Shown: positions 12,563-27,455, numbered from the stretch's first letter. The stretch is 64,000 nt of DNA from Ottelia alismoides (GCA_037367405.1 JAZKJV010000604.1:434001-498000); one strand, 5' to 3'. Notes: a model not told the origin generated them from the sequence alone. Program-made: numbers and translations.

Positions 12563-13603
12563 AGAAATGGATGCGGGGCCCACATCTCAACCATCCTTTC
12601 AGTCATTTCTATATCCATGTCCAGTTGATTCAGTTTTCATTCTTTAGACGTACTTCTCAGATTTAGATGCACATTTGGATCCATCTCAGCATAGAGAGCT
12701 TAATAAGGGACACCATTTTGATTAGGCAAACCTAGATAGTCCTGTCTTTGAGCCATGTGTCCTCCCATTTTATGAGGTCGATACATTTTTGGAGGACCTG
12801 ATGATTGTAAGCATTGCCACAGTTTGAGGATCAGATCTTGAGATGTTTACTGCTTCCGCGTTGTTGACTAGTGGCATGCCATGCCTCGAGGTTGTTCAGA
12901 TGCCATTTACAGCTGATGAGTTACTTTGGTGCAGGAACTTGGTGTTTGACCACAGCATAGATCCCCAATGACGATCTGATTCCCCATCTTTTACCGACGA
13001 GCCTGCATCACTCCCCGAGGGTTATCTGCAGAAGGATGCATTATCACCCTTCTTCTCGTTTTCGCTACCTGGACGTGATTCTGATATGTTGGATCATGAG
13101 ACCGAGCCGTCGGTTAGTTCTGTTTCCCCGAGTCTGAGTTTTCTCTCCTCGACGTCCCTCACAAGGATGAGCCATCTTTGAGTTATTCGATGTTGATTCT
13201 GATTTCTCTTACATATATACATCGGATATCGATTTTTATAGAGAGCCTCCTAATCTTGATCTTCCTTATCTATTCGAGATGGTGATTGACGTGGAGGATT
13301 CCATGACAGATCCTTCCTTCTCCACGTTTGATTTCTTCGGCTCCATCCATTCACTCCATTCAGACCTTGAGCCGATGATTTCTTTTGTGCTACTGAATTA
13401 TGATCATACATCGTCTTCTCTTTTCCTGGTAGCTGACACCCACTTGAGTGCATATTCAGGTGTCTCTTTTGACTATCCTGAGTACGTTATTGTTCTCTCA
13501 TAGAGACTACGATGATAGTATGGTATTTACCTCACAGATGTCGTCCTGAACCTCGATACCACGTTATCCTAGCCTTTGCGCCCAGCTAGGGGCATAAACT
13601 CTA
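12563..13603 (+). pseudogene. Post-gag acidic coding remnant of E2, function unknown
   Basis: Where a typical Athila element would have protease and reverse transcriptase, E2 has a stretch with broken open frames rich in Asp, Glu, Ser, Phe and Tyr. One open piece runs at about 13,180-13,503 and contains a run around FSYIYTSDIDFY and VEDSMTDPSFSTFDFFG. I see no catalytic motif of protease, RT, RNase H or integrase. It may be a decayed extension of Gag or a captured host sequence. Frameshifts and stops separate it from gag. Confidence 0.4.
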
Positions 13604-13713
13604 GCGTTTGTTGAGATGCACCTCAACATTGTTCTACTCACAGCTATATAGATCATTCTGTCCATATCATTCATTCTTTCTGTCTCACACCCCATCTTCA
13701 TCTTGTGATTATG

Positions 13714-14066
13714 CTATACTTAGGGTATACTTTACCCTAAGTATAGGGGGTGTCAGATTGTTGATTATTCTTTTGATTCTTTTTACCTCTGTTTTGCTGC
13801 CTATACTTAGGGATATTTTAACCTAAGTATAGGGGAGGTAAACACTGTACATTCTAACCCTCGGTTTTCCCCTCGTATACAGTCTTCTATACTTAGGATT
13901 ACTTGATCCTAAGTATAGGGGGGTCACTGAATTCTATTGATTTTATTCTTTCATTCATCGTTATAATATAGCATTCTTTTCACTTTTCTATACTTAGCAC
14001 GAGTTATATCTTTCTTCCTCGCTTTCTGATAACTATGAGGACATAGTTCGAGCTAAGTATAGGGGG
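13714..14066 (+). repeat. Array of four hairpins with PPT-like 3' arms (E2)
   Basis: Four inverted repeats share the arms CTATACTTAG(G) and CCTAAGTATAG followed by a G run. H1 is 13,714-13,727 with 13,733-13,746 (14-bp perfect arms, 5-nt loop, GGGGG after). H2 is 13,800-13,811 with 13,822-13,833. H3 is 13,887-13,899 with 13,906-13,918 and six G. H4 is 13,988-13,998 with 14,052-14,062 and a longer loop with extra pairing. Each 3' arm plus G run (AAGTATAGGGGG) equals the polypurine tract of the related element E3. The same four hairpins in the same order lie in E3 at 22,784-23,140 on the minus strand. Confidence 0.9.
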
Positions 14067-16076
14067 TGCCGTATACATTGCATATATACTTTAGCCATAA
14101 CTCGTACTTTTGTATTTTTAATATGGCAAAATACTGTATAAATACTTGTAAAATTCAGCAAAATCAACTAAAAAAAGATGCAGATATTTCCTCAAATTTC
14201 TTTTTTTTGTATATATTGAGTAATAAGTCAGGTTAAAATATTTTGAAAAATGTTTTGAAAGTAGTTTGAAAACTTATTTGATTTTTTTAAAACTATTTGA
14301 AAAATATTTGAAAAATATTTTCAACCTTTGTAAAAATATTTTGGCCAGTAAAAAATTTTTCTTTTCTTTGTGTTGAATAAAATTATTGTGTAAAGCTATT
14401 TGCAAATGTTTTGAAAATGGTTGGAAAATTATGTTGAAAATCTATATATATTGTTTGAAAAATATTTGCAAAATAGTTTTCAAATGTTTGTAAAATTGTT
14501 TGAAAATTACTTTGGACTATAGTTTTCAATATTATTTGTAAAATTATTTTCAAATAAGTTTGAGGAATATATGCATCATAAAAATCCAACTGTATGTATA
14601 TACATGTATAAATTACTAAAGTTGTAAATCTTTTCACATGATTCTTGTAAATAATTGGCTCACTCATGTGTAAATATGTGTATCTCATCCCTAACCCTTA
14701 TTAAAAAAAATGTAAATACTTGTATATATTACTAACCGTTTGTTTATAAAAAACTACAAAACCCAAAAGTCTATAAAAATTTGCAAAAAAACTCTTTTCG
14801 CATGTGCATCATTTTTTAAAATCCATAAAAAGTTCAAAATTTGACCATTGTTGCACAAAAAGATTTTGCTTTCTTTTCTTTGCATTGTACATATTTTCTC
14901 GCATTTGTATGTGCATTTTTCTAGATAATTTTGACATTTAAACTAAGTCTGGATTAAAATTAAAGAATGGAGCTTAGTTGGACCTTAATCCACTTAATTT
15001 TTGAGGAACCTTAAAAGAACTGTAGTTAAGACTTTTCATGTCCTAGTGACTTTATTCTTTGAGTCCATAAAACAATATTCATATGTCATCTTAATTAGTC
15101 TAAGTAGAATATTTAACAACACACGCATGATTCTTTCAAACCGTGACTTACCTTGGACAAGCACTCTACATGTAGCTCTTCATGGAGGAGGTAGTGAGGG
15201 GGCAGAATCTTTTGGCTTGGGGTAGCATACGAGGGTAGTACATCTAGGTAGAACCTCTCGTCCTCCTCTAGGGAGGGAAGTGTGTCTCAACCTAGTCTGG
15301 TGATGTTGATATCTAAAGAAAGGATGATGTTGGGTTGCAATAATGCTTCAAAAGAGGGATAGTCTACTGGCTCAAGAGGAAAAAATCCTTATGTACATGC
15401 TGCACCTTGTATATATTTTCAAAAAGAGAGAGAGAGTGAGAGAGAATGCAAAATCTCCAAAAGTGGACAGGCCTGATTGAAAAGTAAATGCATGTCGGAG
15501 TGTATATACAAGTGAAAAAAAGAATAAGAGCTTCAAAGTTAAATGTTTGTAAGCTTGCAGCAGATGACTTGGCTACACTGGTCATGCATCCAAGGATAGG
15601 TAGCTACACTGGTTACCGTCCTTTTTCTTCTCCATCCCCACTTCTTGAGTTGGTTGTACTTGAACTTAGAAGGGAAAACCCCCGCTCCTTGAGGAAAGAG
15701 TTGTTAGATCGGGGGACTAGAGTTACCTTGTTGAGAGAGGTTGTTTCTTTGCTACTTTTGAGATGAAGAGATATACATCACTTACACTGTACAAGTAAAG
15801 ATTCATAGTCATAAGAATTTGTGTATGTAGACTTGTTCTGACCTGACTGTTGAGGAGACCTGAATAGGAGTCTTGTGAAACTTAGTAGCTGTTAGGTTTT
15901 AAATTCATTTCCCATTAAGATTCTGACACATTAATAATCCAAAGGTTCGATATAGCTCCATACTATAATTTTATGAAAATAAGTTTAAAAGTCAACATTG
16001 TTCTAACTTCTTTCCTTTTTCTTTTCTTTATTTTTGTTTTCACTTATTTTCCATTTGCTAAAGGGCTAGCAAATGT
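14067..16076 (+). mobile_element. 3' non-coding region of E2
   Basis: About 2 kb with no supported ORF between the hairpin array and the 3' LTR. The first part (14,210-14,560) is a simple pattern of repeated TTTGAAAA/ATATTTG words. The remainder (about 14,940-15,990) aligns with the E3 3' region at about 21,200-22,340 in reverse orientation, for example the segment around AAGACTTTTCA at 15,026. Athila elements often carry an env-like ORF here; none is seen. Confidence 0.65.
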
Positions 16077-16090
16077 AAAGTATATGGGAA
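16077..16090 (+). promoter_or_regulatory. Polypurine tract of E2 (degenerate)
   Basis: AAAGTATATGGGAA lies directly before the TGATGATCC start of the 3' LTR. The corresponding tract in E3 is AAAGTATAGGGGGG. This is the plus-strand DNA primer site, here partly decayed. Confidence 0.6.
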
Positions 16091-17632
16091 TGATGATCCA
16101 TGATTCATCGTCTTTATTATTTTATTTTAACTTCATTTCATTAGTCAAACACCTATAAATACTTATTAATTCCATGAAATTACCATTTTGCATGCATTTG
16201 TTAAATATGCATTTTAACACTTTTTATACTCAAATAAAAGAATAAAGAAGAAAAGAAAAATAAAGGATGTATTTATGAAATAAATGCAAACTAACTTGAA
16301 CCCCAAGAGAAGGTCAAGACTTGACCTGATCAACCAGGAATAAAGTAGGGGGAAATATGGTCTTTAATTCAAACATCCAAAAATAATTTGCAATTTTTTC
16401 CTGTATATTTGTACAAAACTTATGCTATTTTATTTTAATATAAATTGACCTCAAATTAAATATTTTTCTAAACAAAAAAATGTGTTGTAAATAATAAAAA
16501 TAATTGCAAAATAAAATAATGTACAGATTACAAATAATCACACACCGAAAAAGCTATAAAGCGATAATTGAAAGACCAATTTCGGCTCCATACGAACTCA
16601 AATTGAATCAAACTCACTTCTATTGTACTCTAAATTAAATTATCTTCAAATGGATGTGGTTTCATATTTTTGTAGTTACGGTTGAAAAGTCGATTTTCTG
16701 GGGTGGTTTGTGTAGTTTTACCACTTACTTATTGTATATATTTATTCATATTTATTTTTATAGATAATGTACATAATTGTAAATAATCTCTTCATTATTA
16801 AAAATAAGAATAAAATTTAAAAAAATAAAATTAAAGAAATTATTTAAAAATAATTTCCTTATTTGTACATGTGTATATTATACTATATGTATATAATATT
16901 TATATACAATTAATTTCCTTACATAAAAATCACCAAAAAATAAATATTTAATATTAATTATTAAATTAATTTAATTACGAAATTTAGATTTAATTATTTA
17001 TATTAATCATTTATTTGATTTGAAAACATGTCTTCTATATAAAGATATGATTCCATGCCTTAAATAGCCACCATTAAGGTGGCTAATTAATTTTTATAAA
17101 TTATTTATTTTATTTATTTTATTTTATTCCGAATTTAATTTTTAATTAATTTTATTTATTTGTTTATTTGTTTATTTAATTCACCACTAAATACATTCCT
17201 TAATTGTACATTCTTTCATAATTGGGCTCCTCCTCCCTCTTTCATAATTTGATCAATCTTTGGTGGAGAGGAGCCCGATCTCTGAGAGCTTCTCATCGCA
17301 GAAGGGTGTCCAGCCTCCAAGCCGGTCGGTGACATCAATTCGGTCCTCGTCAAGGCCATCATGACGTGTCCAATCCCGAGGTGAGATCCAACTTTATTTT
17401 TCATCATTATTCTAGAGTAATTTTAGATGTTAAATTACAATCTTGTAGTTGTTAAATTTTTAATCGTGGCTAATTCTCCATCCTGATTTAATCGCCCCGA
17501 CACCGATTTTTCATCTTATTTTCCGATCTCTACATTTCACATTCTACCTCGCATAATCTATCACCTTCGCCCACGCACAGTGGTCGGAGATCCGGATCTA
17601 TCTCTCACCGCGCCCAGATTCACACCGTTCAC
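16091..17632 (+). mobile_element. 3' LTR of E2, first part
   Basis: It begins TGATGATCCATGATTCATCG and aligns with the 5' LTR from 7,510 onward, for example CATTTGTTAAATATGCATTTT at 16,195 and 7,615. It is interrupted at the sequence CCGTTCAC by E3; the 5' LTR has the uninterrupted CCGTTCACGTTTCCCC at about 9,061-9,076. An ORF at 17,216-17,407 is LTR sequence. Confidence 0.85.
17628..17632 (+). repeat. Target-site duplication of E3, left copy (TTCAC)
   Basis: TTCAC precedes the E3 LTR. The right copy at 34,728-34,732 reads TTCAT. The empty site in the E2 5' LTR reads TTCACG, so the mismatch is a C-to-T change at a CpG. Confidence 0.8.
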
Positions 17633-21190
<3,558 letters not shown>

Positions 21191-21206
21191 CCCCCCTATA
21201 CTTTAT
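21191..21206 (-). promoter_or_regulatory. Polypurine tract of E3
   Basis: On the minus strand ATAAAGTATAGGGGGG lies immediately before the TGATG start of the 3' LTR. It is the expected RNase H-resistant primer for plus-strand DNA synthesis. Its core AAGTATAGGGGG is repeated in the hairpin array upstream. Confidence 0.85.
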
Positions 21207-22783
21207 ATTTGCTAGTCCCTTAGCAAACACTTATTTGAAGAAGAAGAAGTGAAAAAGAAAACAAAAGGAAAATGAAGAGAATCAAGGTTGATTATTAAAC
21301 TTGACTTCATTAAATTAAAGTATGAAGCTCAGTCAGACCTTTGGATTATTAGTATGTCGAAACCTTATTTAGACCTAGGTTTAAGACTCAACATCCTCTA
21401 AGTTCCACCAATCTATGGTCAAGACTCCTCAATAATCCAGATCAGAACAAGTCTACATACACAAACTCTAATGACCATGAATCTTTTCTTGTACGGTGTA
21501 AGTGCTATGTAGCTCCCCACCTCAGAAATGACAAGGTGACAACCTCCCTCAACAAGGTAACTCTAATGCCCTAATCCAGATGCTCTTTCCTCGAGGAGGG
21601 AGGTATTCCCTTCTAAGTTCAAGTTCAACCGGCTAAAGAAGAGGGGAAAGAAGAGAATGGATTGTGGCCAGTATAGCCACGTATCCATGGGAGCCCAACC
21701 AGTGTAGCTAAGTCTCCCGCTGCAAGCTTCATGAGATGAGAAGGTATAACATAAGCTCTGCTTTATTTGGCTATATACACTCCGGCAGGTATTTCAGTTT
21801 CTATCAGATCTGCCACTTTTTTGGAGTTTTCTTTCTTTTGCACATTTTTTCGATGTGCATATGTACAACATATCTACATGGTGCAGCATATATACATGGG
21901 GATTTTTTTTCTTCTTGAGCCAGTAGACTATCCCTCTTTTGAAGCATTATTGCAACCCATAACTCTTGTCTTTAGACCTCAACACCGCCAGACGAAGTTG
22001 AGACGCACTTCCATCCCTAAAGGAAGACGAGAGGTTCCGCCTAGAAGTACTACCCTCGTATGCTACCCCAAGCCAAAGGAAACTGCCTCCTCACCACCTC
22101 ATCCGTGTGAAGCTGAGTGTAAAGTGTTAGTCCAAGTAAAGCCATTGTCTGTGAGAGTCATGTATGCATTGTTAAGTGTTCTACTTAGGCTCATCGAGAT
22201 GACATGTGAACATAGCCTAGTGGACTCAAAGAGTTAAGTCACCAGTGGACCTGAAAAGTCTTAACCACAAATCTTATAAGGTTCCTCTTAGAATTAGGTG
22301 GATTAAGGTCTTAACCAAGCTCAATTTTCTAATTTAATTCCAGACTAGTATAAATGTCAACTATGATTCATAAGAATATACAAGTATTTACAACAATCTT
22401 TTATGCAAAGTTTTTGACAATGTGCAAAATTTTTGCAAATGTTTGAATACATGCATGAATGCAGAAGTTTGGCAGACAATTTTCAAACATGCACACACAG
22501 GTTTTTGCGAACTTTTATTTTCCAAACATTTTACAATAATTTTGTACTATATACATAGTTTGAATAAACAAGTATTTACAAACTTTTTACAAACAAAATA
22601 TTTTTATAAACAATTGTACAAAAATAATTTTTATAAATAGCTATGCATGTGAAAGAAAGAATTTTATGAACAAGAAGAATTTTGACATTTTTATGATTTT
22701 TAATAAGTGATAGCCATTTTATTTATTATGCACTTACTCAGAGTATGAGTTATGGCTAAAGTATATATGTAATATATACGACA
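21207..22783 (-). mobile_element. 3' non-coding region of E3
   Basis: No sense-strand ORF of note. An antisense ORF (21,767-22,237, plus strand) is open for 156 codons, and a shorter, partly similar antisense ORF exists in E2 (15,364-15,585). I do not call it a gene. The block shares order and sequence with 14,090-15,990 of E2. Confidence 0.6.
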
Positions 22784-23140
22784 CCCCCCTATACTTAGCT
22801 CGAACGATGTCCTCAGAGTGATCAAAGAGCGATGAAGAAGACATAACTCGTGCTTAGTATAGGGAAGTGAAAAGGAATGCTATACTACAACGATGAATAA
22901 AAGAATAGAGGAAGTAGATCTCGATGATCCCCCTATACTTAGGATCAAGTAATCGTAAGTATAGCATATTGTACGCAAAGGGAAAAAATAGAGTGAAATA
23001 ATGTACATGGTCTACCTCCCCTATACTTAGGGTAAGATATCCCTAAGTATAGGCAGCAAAACAGAGGTAAAACTGATCAAAAGAATAATCGAAAATCTGA
23101 CACCCCCCTAGACTTAGGGTAAAGTGCACCCTAAGTAAAG
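22784..23140 (-). repeat. Array of four hairpins with PPT-like 3' arms (E3)
   Basis: This is the minus-strand counterpart of the E2 array. Hairpins are at about 23,103-23,140, 23,020-23,053, 22,929-22,964 and 22,784-22,863, with arms CTATACTTAGGG and CCCTAAGTATAGG plus G runs. Some arms carry single changes (for example CTAGACTTAG at 23,109). The spacers between hairpins are also recognisably conserved, for example TTACCTCTGTTTTGCTGCC. Confidence 0.88.
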
Positions 23141-23315
23141 CATAATTACAAGATGCAGATGGGGTGTCGGACTAAAGAATGAGATGATATGGACATCTGG
23201 ATCTATACAAGGTGGAGACAGTGACAATCGGGCATGAGATGCAGCTGATGTGAGTCAAAGACCACATCTCATGCAAAATGAATAGGGGCGATGTCAACGA
23301 TCAGCGGATCATGAT

Positions 23316-24520
23316 CTAGATATGGTTTGAGGCGCTGACCGTTAACACGAAAGGTGGACTCATATGATATCTCAGATATGTCAATACTGCCATTGTCATA
23401 TACCTTTCAAACCAGGTATGGTCCTTTCCATTTACTCTGTAATTTCCTTGGAAATAATTTAAGCATGGCATCAAACAACCATACTCTCTGATCTGGCTCA
23501 AACTGCTTATGGCTGATATGAGAATCATGCCATATCTTTACTCGCTCCTTATACTGTAGGCTGTTTGTAAAGTCTATAACTCTAAGCTCCTACAGGGGTT
23601 CCAATTCTGCCTTCCTTTGATCACCTATACTCTCTGCATCCAATAATATATCAGTGACAGCCCAAAGTGACTTGTGCTTAATCTCAACAGGTAAATAGAA
23701 AGGCTTTCCATAAATGCGACGAAAGGGAGATGTACCTAAAGGAGTTTTGAAGGAGGTCTGATATGCCCATAAGACCGAGTCTAAAAGCTGTGACCAATCC
23801 TTTCGTTCTGGGTGGACTACCTTCTGCAGTATCATCTTGATCTCCCTATTTGATACTTCAGCAAGACCATTGGTCTGAGGATGATATTGAGTGGCTACTC
23901 GATGGTCTATACTGAACTCGTTAGCAAGAGCCTTTACATTATCGTTGATAAGTGAGTCCCCCCGTCAGATATCAATAATCTAGGAACCCCGGATCGTGAA
24001 ATGATATTTTTCCTCAAAAATTTGTAAACAGTCTTACCATCTATGGTTCATGCGGGTATAGCCTCAACCCAACAACTCACATAATCGACAACCGATAGAA
24101 TATACTCAAATCCCTGACTCTTAGGGAATGGACCCATGAAATCGATGCCCCATGCGTCAAAAACCTCACAGAAGTGAATGGGTTGCATCGGCATCATATC
24201 ACGTTATCCACAAGTGCCCATCCTCTGACATTCAGTACATCTCTTCACGAATTCATCAGAATCCTTGAAGAGGGTAGGCCACCATAGGCTGGATTGAAGC
24301 ACTTTCTGTGTTGTTCTCCTCCCAGAATGATGTCCTCCTACCCCAAGCTTGTGGCAGTATGTGAGGACGATGTGGTGCTCCTCCCGAGGAATGCACCAAT
24401 GCTAGATATTATACCTTCCTTCATGATAAAGGATGGGATCCTCCCGATGGCAGGACTTGGCCTTCGCAAGGAAAGTCTCAAATCGTTGTCTGGTCCAACC
24501 TTGTAGAACTTTCTTGGCAA
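23316..24520 (-). pseudogene. Integrase domain of E3 (broken)
   Basis: The minus strand encodes pieces of a retroviral-type integrase that would join element DNA to the host genome. Visible parts are the core segment with [10 protein letters not shown] (first catalytic Asp, near 24,145), an ISDGGTH segment (second Asp, near 23,965) and a HPQTNGLAEVSNREIK segment (catalytic Glu, near 23,850), then a C-terminal stretch with WAYQTSFKTPLGTSPF and LPVEIKHK (23,590-23,835). In-frame stops and at least one frameshift break it. No chromodomain is seen, as expected for the Athila clade. Confidence 0.85.
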
Positions 24521-25090
24521 CAAGGTAGTTCACAATATCGGCATACCATGGGAGAGAGACGATAGCAAGGATCACCTCATCTGAGAAGGTCTTTGTAATG
24601 GGATCAGTCTGCTCAGATTCCTCATGATTTTCCAAACGGGAGAGGTGATCTGCCACCACATTCTTGACTCCAGGTGTGTCCTTAATCTCAATGTCAAACT
24701 CCTGGAGTAGAAGGATCCATCTTGTTAATCTTGCTTTGGCATCCTTATTATCCATGAGGTATACCTGATGGTGGTATGATATGTGTAAATAGTCACTTTG
24801 GATCCAAGAATATATGATTGAAATTTATCCAAGGCGAAAACTAAAACTAGCATCTCTTTCTCCGTGACAGTACAGTTCCGCTACGCAGCATCCATCCCTC
24901 CTCTGTCCTAGCACGACCCCCACAGTAAAATCGGATGCATCCATCATGATCTCAAATGGGAGAGACCAATCAGGTGGATGAAGGACAGGAGCCTCAACAA
25001 CTAAGCTCTTGAGAGTCTCAAATGATGCAAGACACTTATCATCTACAATGAACTCGGTGTCTTTTGTCAGCAAATCAGTCAACGGTTGGG
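24402..25090 (-). pseudogene. RNase H domain of E3 (broken)
   Basis: A DASDFTVGVVLGQR segment (near 24,930) marks the start of the RNase H domain. Its C-terminal part carries DNKDAKARLTRWILLLQEFD and ADHLSRLE (24,640-24,755), both typical of Ty3/gypsy RNase H. The centre is frameshifted. The domain would degrade the RNA template during cDNA synthesis and create the plus-strand primer at the polypurine tract. The 24,402-24,630 end leads into the integrase region. Confidence 0.82.
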
Positions 25091-26130
25091 CAATCTTGCT
25101 GAAGTCATGAATGAAACGTCGGTAGAAACCAACATGCCCTAGAAAAGATGGTAAGTATAGCAAGTTGGACGGTGGATTTGAGTTTCCTAATGATATTCAC
25201 CTTGGCTGGATCAACCTCCATGCCCCTGTTGGAGATGATATGACCAAGCACCGTCCCCTGAGTTACCATGATGTGTCTCTTCTCCTAAGACAAGACAAGA
25301 TGAACCTCTATGCAACGCCGAAGAACGCGGTCTAGGCAGTCAAGACAAGCATCAAACCCGCCGCCGTAGATCGAAAAGGCATCCATGAAGACCTCTAAAA
25401 AATCACCCACCATGTCCGAGAAAATGGACAACATATACCTTTGGAATGTCGTCGGGGCGTTACATAGACCAAAGGGTATCCGCCTGAAAGCATAAGTCCC
25501 AAACAGACATGTGAATGTCATTTTATCCTCGTCTTCGGGCGCTATGGACACATGATTGTAACCGGAGTACCCATCGTGAAAACAGTAATGACTCTTCCCA
25601 ACTAGCCTCTCTATAATCTGATCATAAAAAGGCAGCGAGAAATGATCCTTATTGGTGGCTTGATTCAATCGTCTGTAGTCCACATAGACCCTCTAAGAAG
25701 TAGGTACCCGGGTAGCTATCTCCTCTACAGACTAACTCACAACTGTTGTGATACCCGTCTTCTTGGGCACCACATGTAATGGACTAACCCACTTGGAGTC
25801 AGAGATGGGGTAGATAAAATCGACGCTCCACCATTTCGATATTTCCTTCATGACTACCTCTCGAAGATTCGGGTTTAGCCATCGCTGGAACTCACACGAC
25901 GGCTTCGCGTCCTCCTCGAGATAGATATGGTGGGAGCACAGGGTCAGACTTATCCCCTGGAGATCATCTACACTCCATCCTATCACCTTGCGGTTCTTTT
26001 CAAGAACCTCCATCAAATAAGATTCTTGCTCTATAGTCAAATCTGCTGAGATAATGACTGGGTACATCTCATGCTCACCCGCAAGGAATCTATACTTCAA
26101 TGACTACGGCAAAGGCTTCAATTCAGGACA
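25091..26130 (-). pseudogene. Reverse transcriptase domain of E3 (broken, active-site change)
   Basis: Pieces in order are a KYRFLAGEHEMYPVIIS lead-in, LNPNLREVVMKEI, YPISDSKWVSPLHVVPKK (25,732-26,100), then DYRRLNQATNKDHFSLPF, SGYNHVSIAPEDEDKMTF and FGLCNAPTTFQRYM (25,285-25,683), and LGHVGFYRRFI (near 25,130). Stops (a TAG near 26,105 and stops at 25,700-25,735) and a frameshift near 25,200-25,280 break it. The catalytic motif, FMDD in the family, reads FMDA here (near 25,385), which removes one metal-binding aspartate. This copy could not make an active enzyme. Confidence 0.88.
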
Positions 26131-26639
26131 ACTGGGAGCTGGCAAATCTGGCCTTTGAAAAGTCTCAGTGAATGCAACCAGATCTGAATGAGAGAACTCT
26201 CGTTGATCATGCAAAACTAGTGAAGACTGCACTACTAGTGTATCTGTACTCGGTGCTGGCACGATCTCTACCCTAGCTGTTGGCTTTCTGGAAATCAGAC
26301 ACGGTAGTAAATCATCAAACTCCGCCCAGTCTATGTCTGAATTCGAGGGATCTGAATCGGCATCACATGATACAAAATCTACTTTGTTGTCCTAAACGTG
26401 ATCGTTAGCCTCCAAAGTGTCCTCGGCCAAAAGTTTGCTCTCCAAACTCTCCTCAAGTTGAGAGAAGGGCTCGTGAAATGGGATTGGACCAAGCGGCTTC
26501 ATCATCAGTGATCACAAAGTTGCACTCCCAGTGGACGTCTCGCTCTGCCTCTGTCGTATGCTCTGTATCGCTGAACTGCTCTGAGCAATCTTAGTCTCGC
26601 ACTCTGGTCTCATCGATCGTCTCTATTTGTATACTCTCG
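26131..26639 (-). mobile_element. Protease-RT linker of E3
   Basis: This variable linker has no intact frame. The minus strand near 26,120-26,140 still reads LPAPSCPELKPLP, a Pro-rich lead-in to RT as in other Athila elements. Confidence 0.55.
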
Positions 26640-27455
26640 CCCTCGACGCGAAAGTATACCTTCCCACTATCATGGTCGGACACCGCCTTGGTTGTGCTTA
26701 AGAATGGATGTCCTAGAATGATGGGGTATCGATCATAGATTCAGGGATCTCCATGTCCAAGACAACGAAGTCAACAGGGAATTTTAGGCCCTGAATTATG
26801 ACGATCATGTCTTTCAACAACCCCTTCGGCCTCTTGACAGATCTATCTACAAACTAAAGGATTGTCCTGCTCTGTCGAAGAGGGCCAAACACGAATCGGT
26901 CGAATAAGGCTGCCAAGAGGAGGTTGATAGAAGAGCCACTGTCTAATAGAGTACGGTCGAACATCTGCTCATGAATATGGCATCTGACATAGGGAGCTCC
27001 TGCATCTGGCCTCTTGGCTGGCAGATGGTTTTGGATAGCGAAGCAAGTGGCACAGGTTAGCACATGGATTTCTGCCTGATGATTCATCTTCTTCCTATGG
27101 ATGGTGGTCTTCTCTCTCAAGTTCTTCTGGAAGAGAGGGATGTGCTCAAGTACCTCCTTTAAAGTCAGCTGGATATGAAATCTATCAATCATCTGCTGGC
27201 TGAACTCTAACTACTGATCTTTTTTTGGATTTTCTTTTTATTCCCCTTCGCTAAGTAGAGTGCTTGAGGGAAGGGGATGGTTGGGCCCTCCTCAGGTAGA
27301 GGGCCATGAACAGGTTCCTGCTGCTGAGAGGGAACAGAATCCATACAAGTATCATCAAGCATCACATAAGGACTCGAGGATGAAGAAACCTTTCCTTTGT
27401 TAATTTTTTTATTCTTTTTCAAACAGACCCAAGATACAAAAATTGGAGGTGACAC
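26640..27455 (-). pseudogene. Protease region of E3 (broken)
   Basis: An aspartic protease motif LLDSGSSINLL lies near 26,930, preceded by HIQLTLKEVLEHIPLF and AIQNHLPAKRPDAGAPY segments that match the Athila region upstream of protease. After it, plus coordinates about 26,860 down to 26,640 encode a LQLADRSVRRPKGLL and FPVDFVVLDMEIP segment, also typical of Athila between protease and RT. The gag-side part (27,207-27,455) is in another frame. The protease would mature the Gag-Pol precursor. Confidence 0.8.

Noticed and set aside
13714..14066. CRISPR-like array
   Set aside because: The repeats are inverted hairpin arms of unequal spacing in a plant retrotransposon, not direct repeats with spacers.
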